The position numbers were made by a program, and so were the translations under genes. Under the pieces are notes generated by a model, which saw nothing but the letters and a program-made list of their open reading frames with translations, did no database searches and was not told the origin of the DNA. DNA of 64,000 bases from Elymus sibiricus (taxonomy: Eukaryota > Streptophyta > Magnoliopsida > Poales > Poaceae), in contig CM077675.1 of assembly GCA_039707655.1 (NCBI GenBank), positions 420,627,162-420,691,161 of the forward strand, read 5' to 3'. This document shows positions 10,968 to 21,692 of this stretch, piece after piece. Positions within the stretch are counted from its first letter, which is position 1; every line of letters starts with the position of its first letter.

Positions 10968-12573
10968 TGATACGTCTCCAACGTATCTATAATTTATGAA
11001 GTATTCATGCCATGTTTACAATAATTCTATATGATTTTGGTATGATTTTATTAGAACTAACCTGGACTGACGCTGTTTTCAGCAGAGCTACCATGGTGTT
11101 GTTTTTGTGCAGAAATAAAAGTTCTCGGAATGGGCTCAAAATTTACGGAGAATATTTTTGGAAAATATAAAAAATACTGGAGCAAAAAGATACCGGAGAG
11201 GAGTCCCGAGGAGGCCACAAGCCTAGGGGGCGCGCCCCCCTGGCTTGTGGGTCCCTCGAGCACCCTCCCCCCCCTGACGTGATTCCAACGCCAAATATTC
11301 CTATAAATACAGAAACCCACGAAAACAAACCTAGATCGGGAGTTCCGCTGCCGCAAGCCTCTGTAGCCATGAAAAACCAATCGGGAGCCCGTTCCGGCAC
11401 CCTGCCGGAGTGGGAAACCATCACCGGAGGCCATCTTCATCATCCCGGCGGTCTCCATGACGAGGAGGGAGTAGTTCACCCTCGGGGCTGAGGGTATGTA
11501 CCAGTAGCTATGTGTTTGATCTCTCTCTCTCGTGTTCTTGAGATGGCACGATCTTGATGTACCGCGAGCTTTATTAATATAGATGAATCATATGGAGTTT
11601 TCCCCTCTCTATCTTCTTGTGATGAATTGAGTTTCTCTTTGAAGTTTTCTTATCGGATTGAGTCTTTAAAGGATTTGAGGACACTTGATGTATGTCTTGC
11701 GATGGGATATCCGTGGTGACAATGGGATGTTCTATTGATCCACTGGATGTATGTTTTGGTGATCAACTTGCGGGTTCCGTGACCTTGGGAATCTATGCAT
11801 ACGGGTTGGCACATGTTTTCGTCTTGACTCTCTGGTAGAAACTTTGGGGCACTCTTTGAAGTTCTTTGTGTTGGATTGAACATGATGAATCTGAAATTGT
11901 GTGATGCATATCGTATAATCAAGCCCATGGGTACTTGTGGTGACATTAGGGTTTTGGTTGATGTGTATCTTAAGGTGTTATTTTAGTACGAACTCTAGGG
12001 CTGTTCGTGACACTTATAGGGATAGCTCATAAGATTGATCGGAAAAGATAACTTTGAGGTGGTTTGGTACCCTACAATAATTTCTTCGTTTGTTCTCCGC
12101 TATTTGTGACTTTGGAGTGAACTCTTTGTCGCACGTGAGGGATTTACATATGATATAACTATGTCAGAATTGTTGAGAGAATTTGCACTAGTGAAAGTAT
12201 GAACCCTAGGCCTTGTTTCTAAGCATTGCAATACCGTTTGTGCTCACTTTTATCATTAGTTACCTTGCTGTTTTTATATTTTCAGATTACAAAAACCTAT
12301 ATCTACCATCCATATTGCACTTGTATCACCATCTCTTCACCGAACTAGTGCACCTATACAATTTACCATTGTATTGGGTGTGTTGGGGACACAAGAGACT
12401 CGTTGTTATTTGGTTGCAGGGTTGTTTGAGAGAGACCATCTTCATCCTATGCCTCCCACGGATTGATAAACCTTAGGTCATCCACTTGAGGGAAATTTGC
12501 TACTGTCCTACAAAACTCTGCGCTTGGAGGCCCAACACGAGTCTACAAGAAGAAGGTTGCGTAGTAGACATCA
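10968..12573 (+). mobile_element. solo LTR of a TGATACGTCTCC-type gypsy element
   Basis: The insertion starts TGATACGTCTCCAACG and ends GTAGTAGACATCA, so it has the TG...CA ends of an LTR. A 5-bp target duplication CTGGA flanks it (10963-10967 and 12574-12578). No internal region or second LTR is present, the product expected from LTR-LTR recombination. It interrupts the RNase H of the older gypsy copy, and the host frame resumes on both sides. It carries a near-perfect GC-rich palindrome at 11216-11249 and has no coding capacity. Confidence 0.93.
11216..11249. other. GC-rich palindrome of the LTR
   Basis: CACAAGCCTAGGGGGCG is followed by CGCCCCCCTGGCTTGTG, a nearly perfect inverted repeat of 17-bp arms with no loop. 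The same motif sits at 19303-19352, 23056-23105, 27378-27427 and 42204-42256. It would form a very stable RNA hairpin in LTR transcripts. Confidence 0.8.
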
Positions 12574-12578
12574 CTGGA

Positions 12579-13759
12579 CTGGGTACTCTTTGCCTGCCTA
12601 CTTGCATGCGCTCCACAACAACTGCCGCGCTGACAACCTTGTTATTAGCCGCCACGTACATTAGCAAAGGCTCTTTTTCCACAGGAGCGGCCAAGACAGG
12701 TGGCTCAGCTAACTGTTTTTTGACTGCCTCAAACGCATCATTGGCAGCATCACTCCAGACAAAATCATCTGTCTTCTTCATCATCTGATATAAAGGGATG
12801 GCCTTCTCTCCCAGGCGACTTATGAATCGGCTTAAGGCGGCAATATGACCCGCCAAATGCCGAACATCATTAATACACGCCGACTTAGATAATGAGGTGA
12901 TGGCCTTTATTTTATCCGGGTTAGCTTCAATGCCCCGCTCTGAGACCAAAAATCCCAGGAGCTTGCCTGCAGGCACACCAAAAACACACTTAGCCGGATT
13001 AAGCATCATCTTGTAAACCCGTAGGTTATCAAAAGTTTCCTTCAAATCGTGAAGCAGAGTCTCCTTCTTTCTTGACTTGACCACGATATCGTCCACATAA
13101 GCATGAACGTTGCGTCCGATCTGACCATGAAGACAATTCTGTACACAGCGCTGGTAAGTCGCCTGAGCACTTTTGAGTCCAAAAGGCATGGACACGTAGC
13201 AGAAAGCTCCAAAAGGTGTTATGAAAGATGTCTTCTCTTGGTCTTTAACTGCCATCTTGATCAGATGATAACCTGAATAAGCATCCACGAAACACAAGCT
13301 CTCGCAACCCGTCGTTGCGTCAATGATCTGGTCGATACCGGGGAGAGAAAATGGATCAACCGGACAAGCCTTGTTAAGGTCTGTGTAGTCCACACACATA
13401 CGCCACGTGCCGTTCTTCTTAAGGACGAGCACCGGGTTAGCCAACCACTTCGGGTGAAAGACTTCCACAATAAATCCAGCTGCCAAGAGCCGGGCTACCT
13501 CTTCTCCAATGGCTTTACGCCGCTCTTCATTGAAACGACGGAGGAATTACTTGACTGGCTTAAACTTAGGATCCACATTAAGATGGTGCTCGGCGAATTC
13601 TCTCGGTACACCTGGCATGTCAGAAGGTTTCCATGCAAAGATGTCCTGATTCTCACGGATGAATTCGATGAGCGCGCTTTCCTATTTGGGGTCCATATTA
13701 GCCCCTATAGTGCACTGCTGCGATGAATCGCCAGGGACAAAGTCCACTAACTTGGTATC
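12579..13759 (-). pseudogene. gypsy reverse transcriptase and start of RNase H
   Basis: The main frame (13486 leftwards) shows ANPVLVLKKNGTWRMCVDYT, LCFVDAYSGYHLIKM (motif A), ITPFGAFCYVSMPFGLKSA and YVDDIVVKS (the YVDD catalytic motif, intact). It then runs into RNase H (PVLAAPVEKEPLLMYVA), which stops at the solo LTR. Upstream, 13487-13759 still encodes the linker before RT (FAWKPSDMPGVPREFAEHHL). A CAA-to-TAA type nonsense codon lies after FKPVK (13541-13543). The catalytic residues of RT are kept but the copy is dead. Confidence 0.88.
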
Positions 13760-14168
13760 CTATGCCACAAATTTTAGGGGCGGGTCAGACTCAGTGCTGG
13801 GCTTTTTCAACGGGGACATATCCGTCGGGTCAACATTATCTTTGTAAAACTTGAGCTCCGCCTCAGCACAGCTTGACTCCGCATACGCAACATCACCTTC
13901 CTCACACTCAATAGCAATTTTTCGATCACCATGTACCGTAATCTTCCCCTTCAGACCCGGCATCTTGAGCTGCAAATAAACATAACATGGCCGAGCCATG
14001 AACTTGGCATAAACCGACCGTCCAAACAGAGCATTATAAGGACTCTTGATTTTGACCACTTCAAACCACAAGGTCTCTACCCTGTAGTTGTACTCATCAC
14101 CAAAGCCACCTCAAGGGCAATCTTTCCTACTGGATAAGCCGACTTGCCTACCACTATGCCGTGAACCA
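13760..14168 (-). pseudogene. gypsy protease region, C-terminal part
   Basis: SPYNALFGRSVYAKFMARP corresponds to the conserved C-terminal ILGR-type strand of the Tat protease region. It is followed by MPGLKGKITVHGDRK and an acidic linker. Upstream of the longest frame, similarity continues through VHGIVVGKSAYPVGKIALEV to about 14168, with a frame change near 14085. The N-terminal protease half with the catalytic Asp, and all of gag, are missing because different DNA begins there. Confidence 0.75.
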
Positions 14169-14293
14169 AGATTACATAATTGAATTACATCAGGGTACAA
14201 CATCATATAGGCATATACTACCTAGCTACACAACCGCATCAACAGGACAAAGTTTCAAATGCAACATCTAAAACCTTTGGAAATTAAGTATCA

Positions 14294-14966
14294 TCATAGA
14301 CGGTAAATAGATAGATGAGTCTCGTCTAGAAAATTGTTGAAGCGGAAGGCGTATATTGAGCCTTCAGTGATGTTTAAGGTCCTCGCAACTTTAGGCCAAT
14401 GTCTGTGGATGATTGCACGCCCATCCTTCGTCCTCTTGAGTAAGACTTCAAGATTATACCGTGGGTGCTGCATGAATACCTTCCTCGCATCTTGACCATA
14501 CAGGTGGTTTGAGACGTAATCATCGATGAACTGCCTTGAAAAGGACTGAAAACAAACATATGCATAAATATCTTTTCTAAAATTTGAAATGGCGCAGAGG
14601 AAAAAGGACAAGGTGAAAGAGATGGTACCATCCTATAGTTGAGTGATGTCTTCTTCTTTGTGCAAACAAACATCTTGTTGTTCTTCGTAGCTAGTTTCTT
14701 TATCTTAACAATCTTTCTGAGTTTCTTGATTTGACTGATATTCAAGGACACCTCATTTCCCCACATGCAAAAAGGGTCGAATAGTGGGTCTAAACCTCTT
14801 ACAGCAGGACGTAGACGTGTAAGAACAAATTATTATAAAACTTAATATTAAAATGGTTCCTGTAATTGCACAATAATGTGCTATTAGCGAAAGGACCATG
14901 AATGTGCAAACCTCGATGATAAACTTCAGTGTCTCCCATTGTTTCCCCTGCAACATATTTAAGATA
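14294..14966 (-). CDS. B3-like DNA-binding protein, partial gene model
   Basis: The last exon (14545 to 14294) follows a good acceptor (TTTGTTTTCAG). It reads FIDDYVSNHLYG, ARKVFMQHPRYNLEVLLKR, RAIIHRHWPKVARTLNI, GSIYAFRFNNFLDE and LSIYRL-stop. The W-P-K-V strand, the G-x-I-Y-A-F-R-F strand and the spacing match REM-type B3 domains of plants. An upstream exon of about 14800-14627 (DPLFDPFCMWGNEV, basic KKLRKIVKIKKLATKNNK) ends at a GT donor, and a further piece is likely at 14956-14905. The start is unknown, and the 15465-15959 ORF could be an upstream part or a separate gene. It sits in CACTA-like accessory DNA, so it may be a transposon-borne gene. Confidence 0.5.
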
Positions 14967-15464
14967 GATATTAATCAGGTTCTAAGTGATATTTGGCATA
15001 CTATCAGTGAAATATGTTAATGAAAAATAAACACATTGCGGATCCAACAGATTAATTCTAGCCACATGGAAAAGCCAGTTATCTAAACCAAACGTGCTAA
15101 GAACTAGGAAATATAGCAATTTTATATGTTTTACATGTATTAGTACATCTAAATTCGATTTATTTCTCACATGCATAACAATACAAAATTGTACCAACAA
15201 CAATCGAACATCACATTGCAGAATTCAACTAAATAGTTAAATGATCACCACAACAAATGAACAAAACAGTTAACAAAGCACCACATTGCACAATATATAG
15301 AACATATACTAGAAGGTCAGATTGCAAGTAGCATTACATTGGGCATTTCACTGGAATTTCTAAATGAAAGGCAGGAGCAGCACATGCAAGAGGTAAACTA
15401 AACATGCTTAACCGGCATAGCTAGCTGAACATGGGTCCTTAGTGATAAAGCTAAGAAAAACAAG

Positions 15465-15959
15465 CTATTCCTCATCGTCGGAGATATCGATGACGATGGG
15501 CTCCTTCAACTTGGAAGAGGGCAAGGCCTCCACACCGTGGGTGTACCCCTCGTAGTGGTGAGTGGCATGATCCTGCCCCGGCACCAACATGCCGGCTCTG
15601 CAGCTGAGGTAAGCACGGGCACGCTGAGAAAACACATCGTAGTCTTCGTCGAACGCACCAGCAGTGCCCTCGAGAAAAGACCACGAGTTGTCATTTATAG
15701 TAGCCAACCGCGTGGCGACGTCCGCGCGTGAGGCGTCAACGGTGGCCTCGGTGGCGATTTGCTCGTCCAAGATCTGGGGGCCGGCACGCATGGTTGCCAT
15801 CACTTCCTCATCCGTGCGTGCAGCTGCGATTTGCTTCTCCGCTGCCAAATGCTCCTTGAGATCCTGGCTATACTGCGTGCACCATGGCTTTCGGCGGCGA
15901 TTATTTGGAGGATGGGGCGGTGATTTGGGTGGAAGGTGTCGCGCTGGCGGTCGAGCCAT
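15465..15959 (-). CDS. Ala/Pro-rich acidic-tailed hypothetical protein (164 aa)
   Basis: One frame starts at the ATG at 15959 (minus). It has a Pro/Arg-rich N-terminus (RPPARHLPPKSPPHPPNNRR), an Ala/Glu-rich helical middle (HLAAEKQIAAARTDEEVM, ATEATVDASRADVATRLA) and a short acidic end (IVIDISDDEE). No named family is recognised. Upstream GC-rich DNA at 15960-16100 looks like a 5' leader. The ORF lies next to the B3-like exons on the same strand. It resembles, in style only, the Ala-rich ORFs at 31892-32428 and 37740-38225. It may be the first exon of the B3-like gene or an independent transposon-borne gene. Confidence 0.45.
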   Translation of the reverse strand: MARPPARHLPPKSPPHPPNNRRRKPWCTQYSQDLKEHLAAEKQIAAARTDEEVMATMRAGPQILDEQIATEATVDASRADVATRLATINDNSWSFLEGTAGAFDEDYDVFSQRARAYLSCRAGMLVPGQDHATHHYEGYTHGVEALPSSKLKEPIVIDISDDEE

Positions 15960-16129
15960 GCCGGATGGAGGAGGAGGGGGTGGGAGAGAGGGGGTATTGG
16001 GGAGGTGCAGATTACCTGACTAGATGGAGGAGGCCGAGCAGTAGGAAGGAGCGTCGTCGGCGAGGAGGCGGCGCTGCAAGCAAGCAGTGAAGGTTTGAAC
16101 TAGGAAAGGAACGAGGAAAAGGGGAAAAT

Positions 16130-16690
16130 GTGGATTTTGATTGGTACCAGGGGGTGAAGGAGGTAGATATTTCCGCGGTAGCCTAAAATTTTCGTTCGGT
16201 GCAGGGAAAAACTGGCGTGGGAAGTATCATCAGACACAATTCCTTATTCAGAACTATGTGCGATATCTAAACATTGCAAACGAAGCATGTGCTTTACCCC
16301 GTGTGTGATGAGCTTGAACGTGCAAATTATTCAGAATAGTTTGCGATATCTATACATCACAAACGAAGCATGTGCTATACCCCGTGTGTGATGAGCTTGA
16401 AGGTGCAAATTATTTAGAATAGTCTGCGATATCTACACATCGCAAACGAAGCCTGAGCTATACCCCGTGTGTGATAAGCTTGAACGTGCAAATTTTTGTC
16501 TCCAAGCTTCCGACGTAAGATTGGATAGGAAAAAGGGTAAATGTGGCTTTTGATTGGTACCGCGGGTGAGCGAGGTAGATATTTCCGCGGTAGCCCGAAA
16601 ATTTTGTTCGGTGCAGCGAAAAACTGCCACGGAAATGTGCAATTTTTTTCTCCAAGCTTCCGACATAAGATTGGATACTACATTGCACAC
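16130..16690. repeat. 83-bp tandem repeats and flanking duplications
   Basis: A unit beginning GCGATATCTA and containing CGCAAACGAAGCATGTG, CCCCGTGTGTGATGAGC and TTGAACGTGCAAATTATT starts at 16260, 16343 and 16426, exactly 83 bp apart. On either side a second block (GAGGTAGATATTTCCGCGG, TTCGGTGCAG.GAAAAACTG) occurs at about 16160-16215 and 16572-16625. TCTCCAAGCTTCCGACRTAAG occurs at 16498 and 16650. CGCAAAC-type subterminal repeats are common in Triticeae CACTA elements. Confidence 0.7.
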
Positions 16691-16893
16691 GGTTAGTGCC
16701 AACAAATTGTGTGTGGTGAACTTGAATTTCATTTTCAATTGGAAGACGGAATGGGGATATGGCTGCAATTTTTGGTCTGAATTTCCCTTGTTACAATGGT
16801 CATCCACGTCGTCACATAATTTAACATCAATTGTTAATTTGGATACTACACAAAAGAGCCTACACCACAGCCTGCACTTACTTAATCAAGCAA

Positions 16894-16992
16894 TTAAATA
16901 GAGCTGGTTGACCTTAACATTACTCTAGCAAAAGAACATCGCTCTAAACAAAGACTAGTTTTCCGCCTGACGCTTGGGGATACCGCTGCATC
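16894..16992 (-). CDS. 3' end of Ala-rich ORF, separated from its 5' part by a retrotransposon
   Basis: These 33 codons, including a stop (TTA on plus at 16894-16896), are read on minus from the target site of the 16993-31886 element. With one copy of the GCATC target sequence removed, 31892 joins 16992. The frame of the ORF at 32428-31892 then continues without interruption to this stop, giving about 211 residues. The C-terminal piece is basic (SVRRKTSLCLERCSFARV). Function is unknown. The intact frame suggests the ORF was open when the retroelement inserted. Confidence 0.5.
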   Translation of the reverse strand, partial: DAAVSPSVRRKTSLCLERCSFARVMLRSTSSI

Positions 16993-17865
16993 TGTCGGAT
17001 TTCGGGCTCCGCAAAACCCAAAGAGGCTCGAACTCAGGGGCGTGTGCGAAGATCCCCACCAGCTTCGGCCTCAATCTCACAACTTCACAGCCTAGCCGAA
17101 TCAAACTCACTCGATCACAGGGAAGAAGCCTAACACGCGGATATACCCAAAGAGGTTCGGGCCGGTGCGAAGCGTAAAACCCTACTCCTGCTTTTGTTGG
17201 ATTTCCTCACGAGGAGGTTTGTGGATGAACTGGTACAGTGGTGAGCAACCTCGCGAGGGCGCTCGGGTGGTTTTTTTGGACCCCCCCCCCCTACGGCGTA
17301 GCCTTGCCTCTATTTATAATGGCCCGGGTCCTCTTCCCTTATCGCACTGGCGGGAAGGGATCCCACAACTGCCAAATTCGAAAGGGGACAGGAGGTACAT
17401 CTTATCCGGACGAAAGGTGGTCTTCGCCAGCAAAGTAGCTGGCAGTGACGCGGAGGTGGGCTCGGCGGTGACGTCCGTCCTGCGGGACTCGCGGTCTTGG
17501 TCTCGTTGCGCTGGAATGGCTTCCTTTGGGGGGATGACTTGGGAACCTGCGTACGTCCTTGCCTCCTTTGCACCAAAGAGGAAACTGCTTCTTTTGTGCC
17601 CGCTGGCGCTCGCCTGGCCCGACTGGCGTCACCTCAGCCTCTCGAGGCCGAGCGTTGCATAGAGATCTCCCCCCCCCTCGGGAGGGGGGCTGGAGAGGCC
17701 TCCTCCCTTCGGGGGTCTTGGCGTCATCCCCCTTGTAAGGGTGGGACTCTCGCAAGGGCCTTGTCTTGAGTGAAGCCGCGCCGGGCCGTGCTAGTTGTCG
17801 AAGTGGGCCATGCCCTGGGCCACAGGCAGGCAAGTCTGGGTACCCCCGTTCCCAGGACGCCGACA
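16993..17865 (-). repeat. 3' LTR of the non-autonomous gypsy copy 1
   Basis: This 873-bp LTR has TG...CA ends (TGTCGG...CCGACA). A TATA-like box for minus-strand transcription, TATAAATAG in reverse complement, lies at 17311-17318. It is very similar to 31036-31886 and 55329-56178. A poly-C run at 17281-17291 is longer than in the other copies. Apparent ORFs of 140-175 codons in these LTRs are not genes. Confidence 0.9.
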
Positions 17866-18185
17866 GTAGCCCCCTGGCCCAAGGCGCGCTTGGGTTGGCT
17901 TCGGGGCGAAGCCGAGGGAGCTGACCCTAGCGCCGCGGGCCCCAATAGCCTGCGGGCTTAGCCTGACGCGTGGCGCGTAACGAGACGTGGTCGCCTCGAC
18001 TTCCCGAAGGCTTCGGGAACCGCCCCAAGTCAAGCTGACACGAAGACTGTGCGCAGCGCCAGCCATCATTGCCCTTCCTTGAATGTAGCCGAGTCCTTGT
18101 GTCTTCTCTCCCCTCGACCCATGCGGATGTGATCCGACGAGGGTAGGCGAGGCGACGTGAAGCAGGGCCATCATTACTCGGAATG
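17866..18185. other. internal segment of copy 1 next to the 3' LTR
   Basis: It begins with the polypurine tract (reverse complement of GTAGCCCCCTGGCCC). The DNA runs to the nested insertion site TGGAG. It matches the stretch 56179-56380 of copy 2 (GGGGCGAAGCCGA, GCAGGGCCATCATT). No gene is seen. Confidence 0.7.
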
Positions 18186-18190
18186 TGGAG

Positions 18191-19590
18191 TGATAACCCA
18201 CAAGTATAGGGGATCGCAACAGTTTTCGAGGGTAGAGTATTCAACCCAAATTTATTGATTCGACACAAGGGGAGCCAAAGAATATTCTTGAGTATTAGCA
18301 GCTGAGTTGTCAATTCAACCACACCTGAAAGACTTAGTATCTGCAGCCAAGTATTCAGTAGCAAAGCCGTATGGAAGTAACGGTAACAATGGCAAAGTGA
18401 CAGTAGCAGTTTTGTAGTGATTGTAACAGTAGCAACGGAAAAGTAACTTAGCAAAGATCAATATGTGAAAAGCTCGTAGGCAATGGATCGGTGATGGATA
18501 ATTATGTCAGATGGCATTCATCATGCAACGGTTATAACATAGGGTGACACAGAACTAGCTCCAATTCATCAATGTAATGTAGGCATGTATTTCATATATA
18601 GTCATACGTGCTTGTGGAAAAGAACTTGCATGACATCTTTTGTCCTACCCTCCCGTGGCAGCGGGGTCGTAATGGAAACTTAGGGATATTAAGGCCTCCT
18701 TTTAATAGAGAACCGGACCAAAGCATTAGCACTTAGTGAATACATGAACTCCTCAAACTACGGTAATCACTGGAAAGAATCCCAATTATTGTCACCCTGG
18801 GGGATGCGGATCATAACTCGTAATAGGTGTCTACAACTTGCAAGATAGGATCAAGAACACATATATATTCATGAAAACATAATAGGTTCAGATCTGAAAT
18901 CATGGCACTCGGGCCCTAGTGACAAGCATTAAGCATAGCAAAGTCATAGCAACATCAATCTCAGAACATAGTGGATACTAGGGATCAAACCCTAACAAAA
19001 CTAACTCAATTACATAGTAAATCTCATCCAACCCATCACCGTCCAGCAAGCCTACGATGGGATTACTCACGAACGGCGGAGATCATCATGAAATTGGTGA
19101 TGAAGGATGGTTGGTGAAGACGACAGTGTCGATTTCCCCTCTCCGGAGCCCAAAAGGACCCCAGATCTGCCCTCCCAAGGAAGAACAGGAGGTGGCGGCG
19201 GCTCCATATCGTAAAACGCGATGAACTCTTCTCCTTGATTTTTTTCTCCCCGAATAGGAATATATAGAGTTGGAGTTGAGGTCGGAGGAGCTCCAGGGGG
19301 CCCACAAGATAGGGGGGCGCGCCCTAGGGGGGGCGCGCCCCCCTGGCTTGTGACCAGGTGGTGGACCCCCTCCGGTTGATTCTTTCGCCAGTATTTTTTA
19401 TTAATTCCAAAAATATTCTCCGTAAATTTTCAGGTCAATCCGAGAACTTTTATTTCTGCACAAAAATAACACCAAGGCAATTCTGCTGAAAACAGCGCCA
19501 GTCCGGGTTAGTTCCATTCAAATCATGCAAATTAGAGTCCAAAACAAGGGCAAAAGAGTTTGGAAAAGTAGATACGATGGAGACGTATCA
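18191..19590 (-). repeat. 3' LTR of the Athila-like element
   Basis: This 1400-bp LTR differs from the 26265-27665 copy at scattered sites only (for example GTCGTAATG versus GTCCTAATG), so the insertion is recent relative to its surroundings. It contains the GC-rich hairpin at 19303-19352. Near it is the conserved block GAACTTTTATTTCTGCAC at about 19445, shared with other LTR families here. Confidence 0.93.
19303..19352. other. GC-rich LTR hairpin
   Basis: CACAAGATAGGGGGGCGCG is paired with CGCGCCCCCCTGGCTTGTG across a short GC-rich centre. Arms of about 20 bp are kept in both LTRs (second copy 27378-27427). Confidence 0.8.
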
Positions 19591-21692
19591 ACTCCCCCAA
19601 GCTTAACCAATTGCTTGTCCTCAAGCAATTCAGTTGACAAACTAAAAGTGATAAAAAAAACTTTTACAAACTCTGTTTGATCTTGTTGTTGTAAATACGT
19701 CTAACTGATGTTCAGATTTTCAGCAAAGATTATAAACTAACCACATTCACAATAACATTTAGGTCTCACATTTACTCATATCAATGGCATAATCAACTAG
19801 CGAGCAATAATAATGAATCTCGGATGAAAACAATTTTATCAAAACAGTCATGATACAATATGATATAATGGTATCTCGCTAGCCCTTTCTGAGACCGCAA
19901 AACATAAATGCAGAGCACCTCTGAAGAACAAGGACTGACTAGACATTGTAATTCATGGTAAAAGAGATCCAGTCATAATCATACTCAATATCAATTAAAT
20001 AACAAAGCATACAAATGACGGTGGTGCTCTCTAACTGGTGCTTTTTATAAGAGGAGGATGAATCAATAGTAAAGTAACATAGATAGGCCCTTCGCAGAGG
20101 GAAGCAGGGATTTGCAGAGGTGCCAGAGCTTGAGCTTTTAAAAGATAGATAAATATAATTTTGAGCGATATGCTTTCATTGTCAACATAACAACTAAGAG
20201 ATCTCAGTATCTTCCATGCTAAATACATTATAGGCGGTTCCCAAATAGAATAGTAAAGTTTTTACTCCCCCTCCACCGATCAATCACACTCCACGGCGAG
20301 CCGAATCCACGGGTACCGTCCATACAAACAACAATCCTGGGGGAGTTTTGTTTCATTATATTTGATTTGATTTTTTGAGCATGGAACTGGGCATCCCGAA
20401 TACCAGCCACTTTCTCGTGAATGATAGTGAATCAACACGTATCGTGAGAATAACCCACCTAGCATGGAAGATACTGACAACCCCTAGTCACTACATGAGC
20501 GATTCGGGCATACAAAATAGAGTATTATTTGATGGTTTCGAGTTTGGCACATGCAAATTTACTTGGAATGGCAGGTAAATACCGCGTATAGGTAGGTATG
20601 GTGGACTCATATGGAACAACTTTGGGTTCATGGAAATGGACGCACAAGCAGTATTCCCGCTTAGTACAAGTGAAGGCTAGCAAAAGACTGGGAAGCGACC
20701 AACTAGAGAGCGACAATAGTCATAAACATGCTTTGAGATTAACCAACATTGAATGCAAGCATGAGTAGGATATAAATCACCATGAACATAAACATCGTGG
20801 AGGCTATGTTGATTCTGTTTCAACTACATGCGTGAACATGTGCCAAGTCAAGCCACTTGAATCACTCAGAGGAGGATACCATCCTATCATACTACATCAC
20901 AACCATTTTAAAATGCATGTTGGCACTCAAGACAAACCATTATACACTCTTAGCTAATTAAGCATGGCATGAGTAACCATAATCTCTAATTGTCATTGCA
21001 AACATGTTCCATCCATAATGAGCTGAATCCAGAACGATGAGCTAATCATATTTACAAAAACAAAATAGGTCGAGTTCATACCAGCTTTTCTCCATCTCAA
21101 TCACTTCATCATATATCGTCATTATTGCCTTTCACTTGCACGACCGAACGGTGTGAATAATAATAAGAGTGCATGTGCATTGGACTAAGCTGGAATCTGC
21201 AAACAATAACTCAAAGGAGAAGGCAAGGTAATATGGGCTCTGTGTAAGATAAACAGTAATGCATATGAGAGCCACTCAACATTTTCATTGTGGTCTTCTC
21301 CTTACGACCCAAAGAAGAAACGAAAACTATTTACACGGGAAAACTCCCAACAAGCAAAAGAAGAACGAGAAATCTTTTTGGGTTTTCTTTTAATGGAACA
21401 ACTAAACAAACTAGAAGATAAAGCTAGAACTATTTTTTTTTGAATTTTCTCAAGGTTAATTAAACACACAAGAAGAAAGCGAAAAGAAGAAATAAACTAC
21501 CATGGATTGATACAATGAAAAAGTATAAGCACCGACAACTGGGATGAATGTGTGAACATGAATGTAATGTCGGCGAGAAATACGTACTCCCACAAGCTTA
21601 GGCTTTTAGCCTAAGTTGGTCTAGGGCCATGGCTGGCCCGGATAATATCCAAAGTCATAGTTGGGGTTGTACTGGGCTGCAGCAGCTACTGC
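19591..21692. other. 3' internal non-coding region of the Athila-like element
   Basis: About 2.1 kb of AT-rich DNA between the polypurine tract and ORF2. Only short chance frames (60-70 codons) occur on both strands and none resembles a protein family. Athila relatives commonly have long non-coding stretches here. Confidence 0.6.

Larger units (their letters stand above)
8261..14168 (-). mobile_element. Ty3/gypsy retrotransposon, Tat-type, truncated and decayed
   Basis: Reading leftwards on the minus strand, the order is protease tail, reverse transcriptase, RNase H, a second RNase H, integrase zinc finger, integrase core and C-terminus. The second RNase H between RNase H and integrase is the hallmark of the Tat lineage. 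A polypurine-like tract (reverse complement of AAGCCCCCAAGTGACC, near 8710-8725) lies beyond the stop. The 3' LTR is lost at the microsatellite and gag is lost at about 14168. Stops, frameshifts and a solo LTR interrupt pol, so the copy is dead. Confidence 0.88.

Noticed and set aside
17165..18454. ORFs of 140-175 codons in the LTRs at 16993, 31036 and 55329
   Set aside because: They do not keep one frame or start across the three LTR copies and resemble no protein. They lie in regulatory LTR sequence.
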